Positions 8,021 to 17,881 are shown, numbered from the stretch's first letter. The stretch is DNA of 64,000 bases from Chitinophaga eiseniae (GCF_900167135.1 NZ_FUWZ01000001.1:372001-436000), one strand, 5' to 3'. Notes: a model not told the origin generated them from the sequence alone. Numbers and translations are program-made.

Positions 8021-10304
8021 CTTTTGTGCTGTGCTGTTCGGCAATGTGATCTATACCCTGTCCTGCGGACCGGATGCAGATCCCTATGACTATTACATCT
8101 CTTTCTTTAATCCTTATCAGTCAGGGAAAGGATACGAGCCGTTTTATTATACCGGCATGAGTCCTTTTTATGACGAAGCCACATCGCCTTCCGAACTGGA
8201 GGAGAATATAAGCGACTGGCAGCGGTTTGCCGGCGATAAGGTAAAAGCTGCCGATATCCGCGAGTATGTTTACACGTATACGAAAGACCAGATGTCGGCG
8301 GTGGCGACCCGCAGCACGGCTGCTTTGCCCGACAGTATACGCAACAACACCTTTGCAAGGTTCCTGCAGGAGGAACGTAACCAGGATGCGGCCCGCTACC
8401 TGCTGTTTGCAAAAAGCTGTGAACCGTCTGTGAGCGTGGCTGACCGCTGGACACCGCCTGACCGCAACAAGTCCCTGATGGATGCCCTGGGAAAAGAAGC
8501 GGCGGAGCGCTATGAGCAAACCGGCAATAAGGAACTCCGCGAACGTTATGCTTTTCAGCAGGTAAGGCTGCTGCATTACAGCGGCCGCTATGAAGACGCC
8601 TCCGCTACGTTTGATAAATTATTCAGGAAACCCGGTTCATCGCTGATGTATTACAAGGCTCTGGCCCTGAAAGCAGGCGCTGTGCAGCATATGGGCGATT
8701 CTGTGCAGGGTGCCTACCTGTTTTCCCGCGTGTTTGACAAAGCACCCGCCCTGCGTGTCAGCTGTTATACCAGTATGAGATGGGGCAACGCGCCGGAAGA
8801 AGCCGTTTACAATCTTTGTAAAGACAACCGGGAGAAGTCCATGGTAGCGGCTATCTACGGTATGAGAAAGGACGAGATAACACTGGAGCCGCTGAAGAAA
8901 GTATACGATTTTGATCCTGCATCTCCGGCGCTGACCGTATTAATCGGCCGTGAGATCAGCAAGCTGGAATCCCGTTTTCTCGACAGGGTAGTTTCCACTT
9001 CCACCGATTCGGCGTCTATGGCCAACATCGTGGCGTTGCCGCCAGAAATGGCCACCATCGCCAATACCCAGATACGGCCGATGATCGGCTGGATGAACAG
9101 TGTGATCGACAAAGGGAAGGTGAAAGACCTCGCTTTCTGGCAGGTGAACTCCGCCTATCTTTCTTATATGTGCCGCGACTATGATGTGGCAAGAGCCCAG
9201 CTGAACAAGGTGACCAGCAAAGAGCCGGCTATCCGTAACCAGTGGGAGGTAGTCAACCTGCTGATCAACATCAACGAACATAAAACCATCGATAAAGCGC
9301 TGGAAGATAAATTACTGGGCACCTTTAGATGGCTGGATGGCCAGCTGGGAGCAGCACCGCGACCGGAAGACTGGTGGGCAAGCGGCCGTGACAGGTTTTT
9401 CAGTAAAACTTACCGTAATCTGCTGGGCGCTATCCTGGCACCGAAATATCATCAGCAGAAAGACTATGCGAAAGAAGCGTTGGTCCGTGGCCGTTGTGAC
9501 AGCCTGCATGTGTATGATTATTTCCTTTCCGGTCAATCCGCCACGGAGCAGATCCGTGATGAGATGAACACCGCGCAGCTGCTGCAATTGCACAACTTCA
9601 TGAAGTCCACCGATAAAACGCCTTATGAGGCTTACCTCGCAAGTTTCTTCCCGAAGACAGTGGATATGAATGCCAGCATCGCGGAAAGTTACCTGCGTGT
9701 GCATGATTTTAAAAATGCGCAGCAATGGTTCAGGAAAGCCGGTAATATGGAAACTTCTTACCTGGTGTTTAAAGAGCTGTTCCAGGACTTCGGGTTGGAT
9801 AGCGCGGAGAAAGCCTATCCCAAAGTGATCACGCAGTTACAGTTTTGCGACAGGATGCTGGCATTGCAGGATAAGATGAAAGTAACGCCGGTTGATGCGA
9901 AGGTGTACTACGAGTACGCTACCGGCTTGTTTAATATCAGTTATTACGGCAGAACGTGGAATTTTGTAAGAAGATTTCGTCCTTCTACCCGGTGGTATAC
10001 TACCGCATGTGAAAAAGATCCTTTCGAACGGCAGTATTTTGGTACCTATGCTGCGGAAAGTTATTATCTGAAAGCGGCGCAGGCGGCCACAGATCCTGAG
10101 TTCAGGGCAAAGTGTTTCTTTATGGCAGCGCGTTGTTACCAGAAACATGTGCCGCCGATGGACGACAGCGATAAATACTACGGAGCGTTGGTACGTAACC
10201 GTTACTTCCCCGTGTTGAAGAGCAATTATTCCCAGACACGGCTTTACCAGGAGGTATACGGACAATGCAGTTATCTGCGTGATTACATTAAAAGCGGAAA
10301 ATAA
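7986..10304 (+). CDS. Large exported protein of unknown function with TPR-like repeats
   Basis: A 772-residue protein with an N-terminal signal segment ending near 'TLSCG', which could be a lipoprotein site although Thr at -3 is off consensus. The body is mostly helical with TPR-like pairs, for example 'LLHYSGRYEDASATFDKLF', 'MYYKALALKAGAVQHMG', 'SYLRVHDFKNAQQWFRKAG' and 'FMAARCYQKHVP'. I recognise it only as a conserved Bacteroidota hypothetical. It starts inside the upstream lipoprotein gene (35-bp overlap), so the two probably work together at the cell surface or in the periplasm. Its stop lies 2 bp from the 3' end of the convergent permease gene, with no hairpin between. Confidence 0.8.
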   Translation: MNYKKFIAFSISFCAVLFGNVIYTLSCGPDADPYDYYISFFNPYQSGKGYEPFYYTGMSPFYDEATSPSELEENISDWQRFAGDKVKAADIREYVYTYTKDQMSAVATRSTAALPDSIRNNTFARFLQEERNQDAARYLLFAKSCEPSVSVADRWTPPDRNKSLMDALGKEAAERYEQTGNKELRERYAFQQVRLLHYSGRYEDASATFDKLFRKPGSSLMYYKALALKAGAVQHMGDSVQGAYLFSRVFDKAPALRVSCYTSMRWGNAPEEAVYNLCKDNREKSMVAAIYGMRKDEITLEPLKKVYDFDPASPALTVLIGREISKLESRFLDRVVSTSTDSASMANIVALPPEMATIANTQIRPMIGWMNSVIDKGKVKDLAFWQVNSAYLSYMCRDYDVARAQLNKVTSKEPAIRNQWEVVNLLININEHKTIDKALEDKLLGTFRWLDGQLGAAPRPEDWWASGRDRFFSKTYRNLLGAILAPKYHQQKDYAKEALVRGRCDSLHVYDYFLSGQSATEQIRDEMNTAQLLQLHNFMKSTDKTPYEAYLASFFPKTVDMNASIAESYLRVHDFKNAQQWFRKAGNMETSYLVFKELFQDFGLDSAEKAYPKVITQLQFCDRMLALQDKMKVTPVDAKVYYEYATGLFNISYYGRTWNFVRRFRPSTRWYTTACEKDPFERQYFGTYAAESYYLKAAQAATDPEFRAKCFFMAARCYQKHVPPMDDSDKYYGALVRNRYFPVLKSNYSQTRLYQEVYGQCSYLRDYIKSGK

Positions 10305-10306
10305 AG

Positions 10307-11542
10307 TTACTTGAACTGGATCGCTTTTACCGGTGTGATTTTCCGGATAATCAGCGATGGAATGAGTAGTACCAGCAGGCAGATGGTGAGGGTACCCAGA
10401 TTAATCAGCAGTATCTCATGCCATCTGACATCGATAGCGGCCACCGACATGTAGTAGGACTCTTCCGGGAGTTTGAAGATGCCGGTGGCCTTTTGCAGAA
10501 AGGCCAGTCCGAGCCCGAAAAAGTCACCGATAAATATCCCCATGAGAATAATGTAACCCGCCTGGAAGACGAATATCTTCTGAATTCGCCAATCGCGCAT
10601 GCCCAGTGCCTTGAGGATGCCTACCATGTTGGTACGTTCCAGTATGAGGATGAGGATAGCGGTGATCATATTGATAACTGCCACGATGGTCATGATCACG
10701 ATGATGATCAGTTCATTCTGGTTCTGTAGCTGCAGCCAGTCGAAAATGTTGGGGTAGATATCGCGGATAGTGCGGGTAAAGAGTTGATCAGGGAGTACGT
10801 TGTTGTCGATGATACGGGCGGTAGTGTCCATCAGGTGGTAGTCTGCCAGCATGATCTCATAGCCGCCCACCTGTGTGGGGTCCCAGTCATTGAGCCGGCG
10901 GACGAGGTTGAGATCGCCGACGACATAGGTCTTATCATATTCTTCGATGCCGGTTTTAAAAATCCCTGATACCTGTAATTTGCGGGCGCGGGGTGGCAGT
11001 CCGCCTCCCTGGATGAAATAGATGATCACTTTGTCATCGACTTTCAATTGCAGGTCCTGCGCCATGTTGGTGGAAATCATGATTTCCGGGGCGTAGCTGC
11101 TATCGTTAAAGCGGGGAGGGCGGCCGCTCTGCATAAAACGTTGCAGCTGTGGCCAGTCGTAGTTTTTGTCTATTCCTTTGAAGATGATACCGTTGATTTC
11201 CTTTTCGGACTTGATGATGGCCGATTTGGTAGCATAGGGGTTTACCGACTTCACACCGGGCACTCTTTTGATACTGTCTATCAGGGTGAGGGTGGACGTA
11301 AAGGGTATTTCTTCTGTCAGGGGGCCGGCGTTGGGTTGGTATTGATTGACATGAAGATGGCCCCAGAAGCTGAAAATTTTGTCCTGAATGACCTGCTGAA
11401 AGCCGTTGACCAGGGCTGTTGCCAGAATCATGACCGCCACGCTGACTGCGGTGGCAGCAACAGCGATGTTGATGATGAATTTCGAAAAAGTGGAGGCTTT
11501 ATTGAAAGCAATCCTTCTGGCAATAAAAGCAGATAATTCCAT
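10307..11542 (-). CDS. LolC/LolE-type ABC transporter permease (FtsX family)
   Basis: A 411-residue inner-membrane protein with the LolC/E/MacB plan: one N-terminal membrane helix (about 23-46), a large periplasmic domain with 'GKRVPGV'-like and 'KGIDKNYDW' segments, then three C-terminal helices (about 277-300, 330-352, 378-400). The cytoplasmic loop 'LERTNMVGILKALGMRDWRIQKIF' is the classic coupling-helix signature of FtsX-like permeases, and the end 'LIIRKITPVKAIQFK' is also typical. Likely role: extracting lipoproteins from the inner membrane together with an ATPase encoded elsewhere (the ATPase at 27252-27965 is a candidate). Confidence 0.88.
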   Translation of the reverse strand: MELSAFIARRIAFNKASTFSKFIINIAVAATAVSVAVMILATALVNGFQQVIQDKIFSFWGHLHVNQYQPNAGPLTEEIPFTSTLTLIDSIKRVPGVKSVNPYATKSAIIKSEKEINGIIFKGIDKNYDWPQLQRFMQSGRPPRFNDSSYAPEIMISTNMAQDLQLKVDDKVIIYFIQGGGLPPRARKLQVSGIFKTGIEEYDKTYVVGDLNLVRRLNDWDPTQVGGYEIMLADYHLMDTTARIIDNNVLPDQLFTRTIRDIYPNIFDWLQLQNQNELIIIVIMTIVAVINMITAILILILERTNMVGILKALGMRDWRIQKIFVFQAGYIILMGIFIGDFFGLGLAFLQKATGIFKLPEESYYMSVAAIDVRWHEILLINLGTLTICLLVLLIPSLIIRKITPVKAIQFK

Positions 11543-11562
11543 TGAACTGAATTCGATTAGGA

Positions 11563-11570
11563 CAAATGTA
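11563..11570 (-). promoter_or_regulatory. -7 element of the LolC/E-type permease gene
   Basis: On the minus strand this reads TACATTTG, an exact TAnnTTTG match, about 20 bp before the ATG at 11542. No convincing -33 element is visible. Confidence 0.55.
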
Positions 11571-11636
11571 GGAAATCAAAAATCAAATCTCTAAATAAGC
11601 AAATAATCGTAACTTGAATACAACCAAATAGCCAGT

Positions 11637-12929
11637 ATGCGTACAGCAGCTTTTCTTTTATGGGTGGTCCTGGCCGCCTGTCTGTTTACCGGCAGGGTGA
11701 TGGCGCAGGCCAATGTCATTACGCCGGACCATGTTTACCACAACAACATCAGATCCGTCAAATTCAATCAGCTGGGAGATCCTCTGAGCATGCCCATGTA
11801 TACCATTGGTACGGGGGAGAAGCTGGAGTTGTCTTTTGATGATATGGACAATGATGTGAAAAACTACTATTACTCTTTTGTGATGTGTAACGCAGACTGG
11901 ACGCCGGCACAGGTGAACCAGTTTGATTATATGCGGGGTTTTTCTGAAACGAGGATCCTCAACTATAAGATGTCGGCTGTGGCTTTGCAGCGGTATACGC
12001 ATTACAGTGTGCAGTTGCCGGGTACCGGCAGTTACCCGATCAAGTCGGGCAACTATCTGCTGAAGGTGTACCTTGACAGCGACACCACCCAGCTGGCTTT
12101 TACCCGCCGGATGTATGTGGTGGAATCGAAGGCCGGTATTGCCGGGTTTATCCAGCAGCCGGTGTCGCCGAAATTGTTCCGCACACATCAGAAGGTGAAT
12201 TTTGAGATCAATACCGGTTCGCTGAACATTCAGAATCCTTTTGACCAGATCAAGGTCGTGATCCTGCAGAACTACCGCTGGGACAATGCTATTACCAATC
12301 TGAAGCCGCAGTTTATCAACGGCAACGTGATCAAATACAATGCGGAGCTGGATTGTGTGATTCCCGCCGGGAAAGAGTTCCGGTGGATAGACCTGCGTAG
12401 CCTGCGCTTACAGACAGAAAGGGTCCGGCATTCGGAGTATCACGCCAACAGTACCGATGTATATGCCGTCACGGATTTTGAGCGGGCGGACAAGCTGTAT
12501 CAGTTCATCAAAGATGTTAACGGCAAGTATTACCTCGCCACGCTGGATGACTATGATCCCAACTTTGAGGGCGACTACGCTTCTGTGCATTTTACTTTTG
12601 CGGCTCCTGAGCCTTATGCCGGTTATGACATGTATATTTTCGGGGAGATGACAAACTATGAGCTGAACAACAACAGCAGGCTGACTTATAACGCGGCCAG
12701 CAGGGCTTATGAGGGGACGTTGTTTCTGAAGCAGGGTTACTACAACTATATTTACGGGTTGGTGGATAAAACGGTGCCTAACAGTAAATTCAATACGGAG
12801 TTAACAGAAGGTAACTGGTGGGAAACGGAAAATAACTACACGATTCTGTTGTATTTCCGGCCGTTGGGTGGTCGTGCGGATGAGCTGGTGTCGAGCATTA
12901 CGTTGAATTCGATCCTGAACCGCAAATAG
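11637..12929 (+). CDS. Type IX secretion system plug-type protein (DUF5103)
   Basis: A 430-residue exported protein with signal peptide 'LLWVVLAACLFTGRVMAQA'. It matches DUF5103 proteins through 'HNNIRSVKFNQLGDPLSMP' at the start of the mature part, 'YYYSFVMCNADWTPAQVNQF', 'YMRGFSETRILNYKMS' and 'NWWETENNYTILLYFRP' near the end. In Flavobacterium johnsoniae a member of this family plugs the periplasmic side of the SprA translocon of the type IX secretion system. The role here is inferred from the family. It is a single gene with a terminator at 12949-12991. Confidence 0.85.
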   Translation: MRTAAFLLWVVLAACLFTGRVMAQANVITPDHVYHNNIRSVKFNQLGDPLSMPMYTIGTGEKLELSFDDMDNDVKNYYYSFVMCNADWTPAQVNQFDYMRGFSETRILNYKMSAVALQRYTHYSVQLPGTGSYPIKSGNYLLKVYLDSDTTQLAFTRRMYVVESKAGIAGFIQQPVSPKLFRTHQKVNFEINTGSLNIQNPFDQIKVVILQNYRWDNAITNLKPQFINGNVIKYNAELDCVIPAGKEFRWIDLRSLRLQTERVRHSEYHANSTDVYAVTDFERADKLYQFIKDVNGKYYLATLDDYDPNFEGDYASVHFTFAAPEPYAGYDMYIFGEMTNYELNNNSRLTYNAASRAYEGTLFLKQGYYNYIYGLVDKTVPNSKFNTELTEGNWWETENNYTILLYFRPLGGRADELVSSITLNSILNRK

Positions 12930-12948
12930 GCGTTTGCGATAAAATAAA

Positions 12949-12991
12949 AGCAAAGACCTGATGAACAATTCATCAGGTCTTTTGCATTTTT
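12949..12991. terminator. Bidirectional terminator between the plug gene and ndh
   Basis: A 12-bp stem (12954-12965 with 12969-12980, arm AGACCTGATGAA) with a CAA loop is followed by TTTGCATTTTT on the plus strand and preceded by AAAATAAAAGCAA, which gives T-runs on the minus strand. It serves two convergent genes. Confidence 0.85.
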
Positions 12992-13039
12992 AACAATAAA
13001 ACACCTATTATATATAACAACAAAACAACCATGTTTGGG

Positions 13040-14353
13040 TCACACGCCTACGGTCTGCCGTAGTTTCACGATATTGGCGGCGCCGCGTTTGATGATGATG
13101 CGGGTGCCTCTTTCGTAGGTGAAATAGCGGTAGAACCAGTTGATGAACACCACCAGTTTGTTACGGAAGCCGAGCAGGCTCATAAGGTGTACGATCATCC
13201 ACACGATCCAGGCGAAGTAGCCGCTGAGGCGCATGTTGGCGAATTCGGCCACGGCCCTGTTACGGCCAATGGTGGCCATACTGCCGAGGTCTTTGTAATA
13301 GAAGCCTTTGAGGGGCTTTTTCTCCAGCAGCAGGCGGATGTTGTGCGCCAGGTTTTTACCCTGCTGGATGGCCACCTGGGCCACCATCGGATATCCTTTC
13401 GGGAAGCGCTGGTCGTTGGTCATCTGGGCGATATCGCCGATGGCAAACACGTTTTCATATCCTTTTACCTGGTTGAACTCATTAACGACGATGCGGCCGT
13501 TGGGCAGGAGAATATCCTGTGGCAGGCCTGTTACAGGTACGCCTTTCACGCCGGCAGACCAGAGCAGGGATTGTGACTGTATCGTTTCCCCGTTGCTGAG
13601 GGTGATGATGTGACCATCATATTCTTTTACGCCGGTGTTGACCATCACTTTTACACCCAGTTCCTGCAACGCTTTTATGGTGCGTTCGGATGTTTTTTCG
13701 CTGAAGGAAGCCAGCAGTTTGGGGCCTGCTTCTATCAGGTAAACGTTCATGAGGGATTGGGGCAGATCGGGATAGTCTTTGGGCATAATATATTTCCGCA
13801 GTTCGGCGAAGGCGCCTGCCAGTTCCACACCGGTGGGGCCGCCGCCAACCATGACGAAATTGAGTTTGGGTTTTATTTCTTCCGGGTCCTTCAGCAGCAG
13901 GCTTTCTTCGAACTGTTTCACCACATAGTTTCTGATCTGTACCGCTTCGATGAGCGATTTCATGCCGATGGCGTTGTCTTCGATGGCTTTGTTGCCGAAG
14001 AAGTTGGTGTTGCTGCCAGTGGCGAACACGAGATAGTCGTAGCGAATTTCACCGATACCTGTTTCCAGTATGTTTTCTGCGGTTCTGATACCGGTCACTT
14101 CCGCCATACGGAAGACGAGGTTTTTCTGTTTTCTGAAGATACCTCTGAGCGGGAAAGCGATGCTGTCCGGTTCCAGGCCGGCAGTAGATACCTGGTAAAG
14201 CAGCGGCTGAAAAAGGTGATAGTTGTTTCTGTCGAGCAATACGATCTGTACCGGAGCATGTTTCAGTTGCTTGGCCAGGTTAATACCACCAAATCCTCCT
14301 CCTACAATAACTACGCGCGGTTGGGCAGACTCCGGAATGTTAGGCTGGATCAT
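13040..14353 (-). CDS. ndh: Type II NADH:quinone oxidoreductase (NDH-2)
   Basis: A 437-residue FAD flavoprotein that passes electrons from NADH to quinone without pumping protons. The FAD-binding motif 'VVIVGGGFGGINLAKQL' is at 14-30, the NAD-binding motif 'FVMVGGGPTGVELAGAFAEL' is near 166-185, and 'YENVFAIGDIAQM' is the second FAD contact. The quinone-site-type segment 'MVAQVAIQQGKNLA' follows. The C-terminus has an amphipathic or membrane-leaning segment ('GYFAWIVWMIVHLMSLLGFRNKLV') that should attach it to the membrane. A -7 match (TAACTTTG, minus strand, 14448-14455) lies about 95 bp upstream. Confidence 0.92.
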   Translation of the reverse strand: MIQPNIPESAQPRVVIVGGGFGGINLAKQLKHAPVQIVLLDRNNYHLFQPLLYQVSTAGLEPDSIAFPLRGIFRKQKNLVFRMAEVTGIRTAENILETGIGEIRYDYLVFATGSNTNFFGNKAIEDNAIGMKSLIEAVQIRNYVVKQFEESLLLKDPEEIKPKLNFVMVGGGPTGVELAGAFAELRKYIMPKDYPDLPQSLMNVYLIEAGPKLLASFSEKTSERTIKALQELGVKVMVNTGVKEYDGHIITLSNGETIQSQSLLWSAGVKGVPVTGLPQDILLPNGRIVVNEFNQVKGYENVFAIGDIAQMTNDQRFPKGYPMVAQVAIQQGKNLAHNIRLLLEKKPLKGFYYKDLGSMATIGRNRAVAEFANMRLSGYFAWIVWMIVHLMSLLGFRNKLVVFINWFYRYFTYERGTRIIIKRGAANIVKLRQTVGV

Positions 14354-14682
14354 AATTCATCTGTTTTTTGTGTTGGATATGGCATACCTCGTTATAACAT
14401 TCTGATACTACCGGCAGTTCAAACGCCGTACCAGTAGTTATCTTTATCAAAGTTACAAAACTTTCAGAAAAAAATGAAAATTAAGAACATGATAAATATC
14501 AGGTTTTCAAAAATTTAGTGAGACATTTTTTAGGATAGTCGTTGCCGTAAAAATGGCTTACTGAAGTATGCGGGTGTTTATGCTTAAGACTGTATGGAGC
14601 ATTGGAATAGGAGAGACGCTATGGTTTGGTTGGCATAGGGGATGTAGCCCGGGGCGCGGACCCCGGGCCTCAAAAATGTATA
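14354..14682. other. Intergenic region between ndh and glpF, with a GC hairpin
   Basis: No gene is visible here. The right part has a strong 8-bp hairpin (14647-14654 with 14661-14668, GCCCGGGG/CCCCGGGC, 6-nt loop) 15 bp after the glpF stop. It has no T-tract in either direction, so it looks more like a REP-type element or mRNA 3' stabiliser than an intrinsic terminator. The part next to ndh carries its -7 element. Confidence 0.5.
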
Positions 14683-15396
14683 TCACGAAGCCAGGAAAGC
14701 ATTATATATCAGCGCTGCCGTGACAGCGCCTGCAACGGGCCCTGCGATGGGTATCCAGGCGTAGGCCCAGTCGCTGCCGCCTTTGCCGGAGATAGGCAGT
14801 ATAGCGTGCATAATGCGTGGACCGAGGTCTCTGGCGGGATTGATGGCGTAGCCGGTGGGGCCGCCGAGGGAGAGGCCGATGGCCAGTACCACGAAAGCTA
14901 CGGGCAGGGCATCGAGGGAGCCGATGCCGGTAGCGGGCTTGGTGATATAGAATACAGCCAGAATAAAAACGAGCGTGGCAATAAACTCTGTGAGGAAGTT
15001 ATAGCCGGGTGTTCGTATAGCCGGGATGGTGCAGAACACGCCCAGTTTGCTGGCGGCGTCTGTGGTGGCGTCGAAGTGTTTTTTATAGCAGAGCCAAACG
15101 AGGAGGGCGCCGAGCATAGCGCCCAGCATCTGGGCGGCAATGTAGGCGGGTACAAGCGCCCAGCTGAAGGAGCCTTTCACTGCCAGGGCGATGGTAACGG
15201 CGGGATTGAGGTGTGCGCCGCTGTATTGTCCGGCGCAGAATACCCCAACAAATACGGCCATGGCCCATCCCATGGTGATGACGATCCAGCCGCCCTGGTT
15301 GCCTTTGGACTTGTTGAGTACTACGTTGGCGACTACGCCGTCGCCGAGGGCGATAATAAAAGCTGTTCCGATAATTTCGGCTAAGAATGGTGACAT
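14683..15396 (-). CDS. glpF: Glycerol facilitator (aquaporin family)
   Basis: A 237-residue inner-membrane channel with six membrane helices. Both pore motifs are present: 'HLNPAVT' (62-68) and 'INPARD' (185-190). The Asp after the second NPAR is typical of glycerol-conducting members rather than water-only channels. It lies 12 bp downstream of glpK on the same strand, so uptake and phosphorylation of glycerol are co-expressed. Confidence 0.93.
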   Translation of the reverse strand: MSPFLAEIIGTAFIIALGDGVVANVVLNKSKGNQGGWIVITMGWAMAVFVGVFCAGQYSGAHLNPAVTIALAVKGSFSWALVPAYIAAQMLGAMLGALLVWLCYKKHFDATTDAASKLGVFCTIPAIRTPGYNFLTEFIATLVFILAVFYITKPATGIGSLDALPVAFVVLAIGLSLGGPTGYAINPARDLGPRIMHAILPISGKGGSDWAYAWIPIAGPVAGAVTAALIYNAFLAS

Positions 15397-15408
15397 GTGT
15401 GGAATTTT

Positions 15409-16905
15409 TTAGTCTTCTGCTGTCCAGGCCTGGGCCGCTCTGATAGCGCGTTTCCAGTCCTTGCAGAGTTGTTGGCGTTGTGATGTTTCCATAGATGGTT
15501 CGAAGGTGGCGTCTACCTTCCATTGGCGGGCGATAGACGGGATGCTGTCCCAGAACCCTACGGCCAGCCCGGCGAGGTAGGCAGCGCCCAGCGCGGTGGT
15601 TTCGGTAATATGCGGTCGTACCACACGTACCTGCAGGAGATCTGACTGGAATTGCATGAGCAGGTTGTTGCTGGTGGCGCCGCCATCGACGCGTAGTTCG
15701 CTGATCGGCATACCGGCGTCGCCCTCCATGGCTTTGAGCACGTCCATGGTCTGGAAGGCGATGCTGTCGAGCGCGGCGCGGGCGATATGGGCGGCGCTGG
15801 TGCCGCGGGTGATGCCCACCATGGTGCCGCGGGCATGCTGGTTCCAGTAGGGGGCGCCCAGTCCCGCGAATGCCGGTACGAAATATACGCCATCGCTGTG
15901 AGGCACGGTAGCGGCCAGTTTTTCCACGTCGGCGGAGTGGCGGATGATACCGAGACCGTCACGCAGCCACTGTACTACGGCCCCACCGATGAAGATGCTG
16001 CCTTCAAGGGCGTAGGTGGTTTTGCCGTTAATCTGCCAGGCGACGGTCGTGAGCAGGTTGTTTTTAGATGGGATGGGTTTATCGCCGGTATTGAGTACCA
16101 TAAAACAGCCGGTGCCATAGGTATTTTTCAGCATGCCGGGCTCGGTGCACATTTGTCCGAACAGGGCGGCCTGCTGGTCGCCGGCGATGCCGGCAATAGG
16201 AATGCGGTAGGGGGTGAGCGTTGCTTCCGAGTAGCCGTACACTTCGCTGGAAGGTTTTACTTCCGGCAGCATGGAGGCGGGGATGCCGAAGAGGGAGAGC
16301 AGTTCATCATCCCATTTCATGTCGTGGATATTAAACAACAATGTGCGGGAGGCATTGCTCACATCGGTGATATGCAGCTGCCCGTTGGAGAAGTTCCAGG
16401 TGAGCCAGCTATCTACCGTGCCGAAGGCCAGTTCGCCGGCTTCCGCTTTTTCTCTGACACCGGGCACGTTGTCCAGTATCCATTTTATTTTGGTGGCGGA
16501 GAAGTAGGCGTCTATCCGCAGGCCCGTTTTGTCTTTGATGAGTTGTTCCTTGCCGTCTTTGATAAGGCTGTCGCAGTAGGCGGCGGTGCGGCGGTCCTGC
16601 CATACGATGGCGTGATGAACAGGTTTGCCGGTTTTACGGTCCCATACGATGGTGGTTTCCCGTTGGTTGGTGATGCCGATGGCCGCGATGTTATCGCCGG
16701 TGATGCGTGCTTTGAGCAGCACTTCTGCGGCCACGCTGGCCTGTGATGTCCATATCTCCATGGCATCGTGTTCCACCCATCCGGGCTGGGGGAATATCTG
16801 TTTGAATTCTTTTTGTGCAGTCGCTTTGATGCTGCCGTCGTGGTCGAAGATAATGGCGCGGGAGCTGGTGGTGCCCTGGTCCAGCGCAAGAATGTATTTC
16901 CCCAT
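15409..16905 (-). CDS. glpK: Glycerol kinase
   Basis: GlpK makes glycerol-3-phosphate from glycerol and ATP. The 498-residue protein has '[18 protein letters not shown]' at the N-terminus, '[20 protein letters not shown]' and 'WQDRRTA' (substrate-binding region), and 'DSWLTWNF'. The second FGGY domain has '[20 protein letters not shown]' and '[19 protein letters not shown]'. The frame is open upstream to 16980, through the fsa terminator; the ATG at 16905 gives the conserved start. First gene of glpKF. No glycerol-3-phosphate dehydrogenase gene is next to it. Confidence 0.95.
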   Translation of the reverse strand: MGKYILALDQGTTSSRAIIFDHDGSIKATAQKEFKQIFPQPGWVEHDAMEIWTSQASVAAEVLLKARITGDNIAAIGITNQRETTIVWDRKTGKPVHHAIVWQDRRTAAYCDSLIKDGKEQLIKDKTGLRIDAYFSATKIKWILDNVPGVREKAEAGELAFGTVDSWLTWNFSNGQLHITDVSNASRTLLFNIHDMKWDDELLSLFGIPASMLPEVKPSSEVYGYSEATLTPYRIPIAGIAGDQQAALFGQMCTEPGMLKNTYGTGCFMVLNTGDKPIPSKNNLLTTVAWQINGKTTYALEGSIFIGGAVVQWLRDGLGIIRHSADVEKLAATVPHSDGVYFVPAFAGLGAPYWNQHARGTMVGITRGTSAAHIARAALDSIAFQTMDVLKAMEGDAGMPISELRVDGGATSNNLLMQFQSDLLQVRVVRPHITETTALGAAYLAGLAVGFWDSIPSIARQWKVDATFEPSMETSQRQQLCKDWKRAIRAAQAWTAED

Positions 16906-16940
16906 CCGGTTAATGGTTTTAGTGGTTAACAATTTACAAA

Positions 16941-16973
16941 AAAAATCCCCGGCGCAAGAACTGCACCGGGGAT
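16941..16973 (-). terminator. Intrinsic terminator after the fsa/tal-like gene
   Basis: Read on the minus strand, a 12-bp stem with one wobble (16962-16973 with 16945-16956, ATCCCCGGTGCA) is followed by TTTTTTTTG. It separates the aldolase gene from glpK. Confidence 0.85.
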
Positions 16974-16999
16974 ACACCATCTAAAAAATATCTTTGAAA

Positions 17000-17650
17000 T
17001 TACATTTTCTTGGCATCTTCCAGGAACTTGGCGAGGCCGATATCCGTTAACGGATGTTTCAGCAGGCCAAGGATGGAATCTAACGGGCAGGTACATACGT
17101 CGGCACCTACTTCTGCGCATTTAACGATGTGGAGCGCGCTGCGGATGGAAGCTGCGAGGATCTCTGTTTTGAAGCCCTGCAGGCTGTAAATCTGCGCGAT
17201 CTGTGCAATCAGTTCAACACCGTCCCAGTTGCTGTCATCGATGCGGCCGATGAAAGGAGATACGTAGGCAGCACCTGCTTTGGCAGCCAGGATCGCCTGA
17301 CCGGCAGAGAACACCAGGGTGCAGTTGGTACGGATACCGTTCTCGGAAAACCATTTGATGGCTTTTACCCCTTCTTTGATCATCGGAACTTTCACCACAA
17401 TATTGGGGTGAATAGCGGCCAGTTTCTTTCCTTCCTCCACGATAGATTTGAAATCGGTAGAGAATACTTCCGCGCTCACATCACCGTCCACGATTTCGCA
17501 GATGTCTGCATAATGTTTCAGGATAGCGGCTTCCCCTTTGATGCCTTCTTTGGCCATCAGCGATGGGTTGGTGGTTACACCATCCAGCACGCCGAGATCA
17601 TGAGCTTCTCTTATCTGATCGAGATTGGCTGTATCGATAAAGAATTTCAT
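17000..17650 (-). CDS. fsa: Fructose-6-phosphate aldolase / small transaldolase
   Basis: A 216-residue single-domain TIM barrel of the TalC/Fsa group. Schiff-base Lys87 lies in 'NIVVKVPM'. Also visible are 'FFIDTANLDQIREAHDLG' at the start, 'GVTTNPSL' near 24-31, 'NCTLVFSAGQAILAAKAGA', and 'ILAASIRS' late. Enzymes of this size are either fructose-6-phosphate aldolases or true transaldolases, and the sequence alone does not settle which; Bacteroidota often use this form as their transaldolase. It is transcribed alone and ends at a strong terminator. Confidence 0.9.
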   Translation of the reverse strand: MKFFIDTANLDQIREAHDLGVLDGVTTNPSLMAKEGIKGEAAILKHYADICEIVDGDVSAEVFSTDFKSIVEEGKKLAAIHPNIVVKVPMIKEGVKAIKWFSENGIRTNCTLVFSAGQAILAAKAGAAYVSPFIGRIDDSNWDGVELIAQIAQIYSLQGFKTEILAASIRSALHIVKCAEVGADVCTCPLDSILGLLKHPLTDIGLAKFLEDAKKM

Positions 17651-17781
17651 ACTATTAAGAATTAGTTTGTAAGGACTAGATTTGTGTCATTTGTGGAGTA
17701 CACTGTCATTAGTGAAGAGGTGAGCAAATAGTAACCAGATGACTACTGACGAGCGACTAATGACCTTTAAAAAAGAAAAAA
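17651..17781. other. Spacer upstream of fsa
   Basis: No gene is visible. It holds degenerate short repeats around GTCATTAGT / ACTAATGAC (17703-17766), a kind of simple intergenic repeat common in Bacteroidota, and the T-rich end of the SRP RNA gene. Confidence 0.4.
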
Positions 17782-17876
17782 GGCAAGTTACTTATATCGC
17801 ACCGCTTCAACCACCTACCCTTGCTACATTCCTGTCCTGGGGGAGTTCAGCAGGAGCTGGTCGTATAAGACTTGCC
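17782..17876 (-). ncRNA. ffs: Signal recognition particle RNA (small bacterial type)
   Basis: A 95-nt RNA whose ends pair (GGCAAGT with ACTTGCC on the minus strand). The conserved apical SRP domain is visible as CCCAGGACAGGAAUGUAGCA followed by AGGG, matching the GGACAGG...GNAGCA internal-loop pattern of Bacteroidota 4.5S RNA. The 3' end runs straight into TTTTTTCTTTTTT, an intrinsic end. A perfect promoter lies upstream (TTTG-N19-TACCTTTG). The RNA binds Ffh and targets nascent membrane proteins to FtsY. Confidence 0.85.
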
Positions 17877-17881
17877 GGTTG

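Noticed and set aside
14647..14668. Intrinsic terminator of glpF
   Set aside because: The hairpin is strong but no T-run follows on the minus strand.
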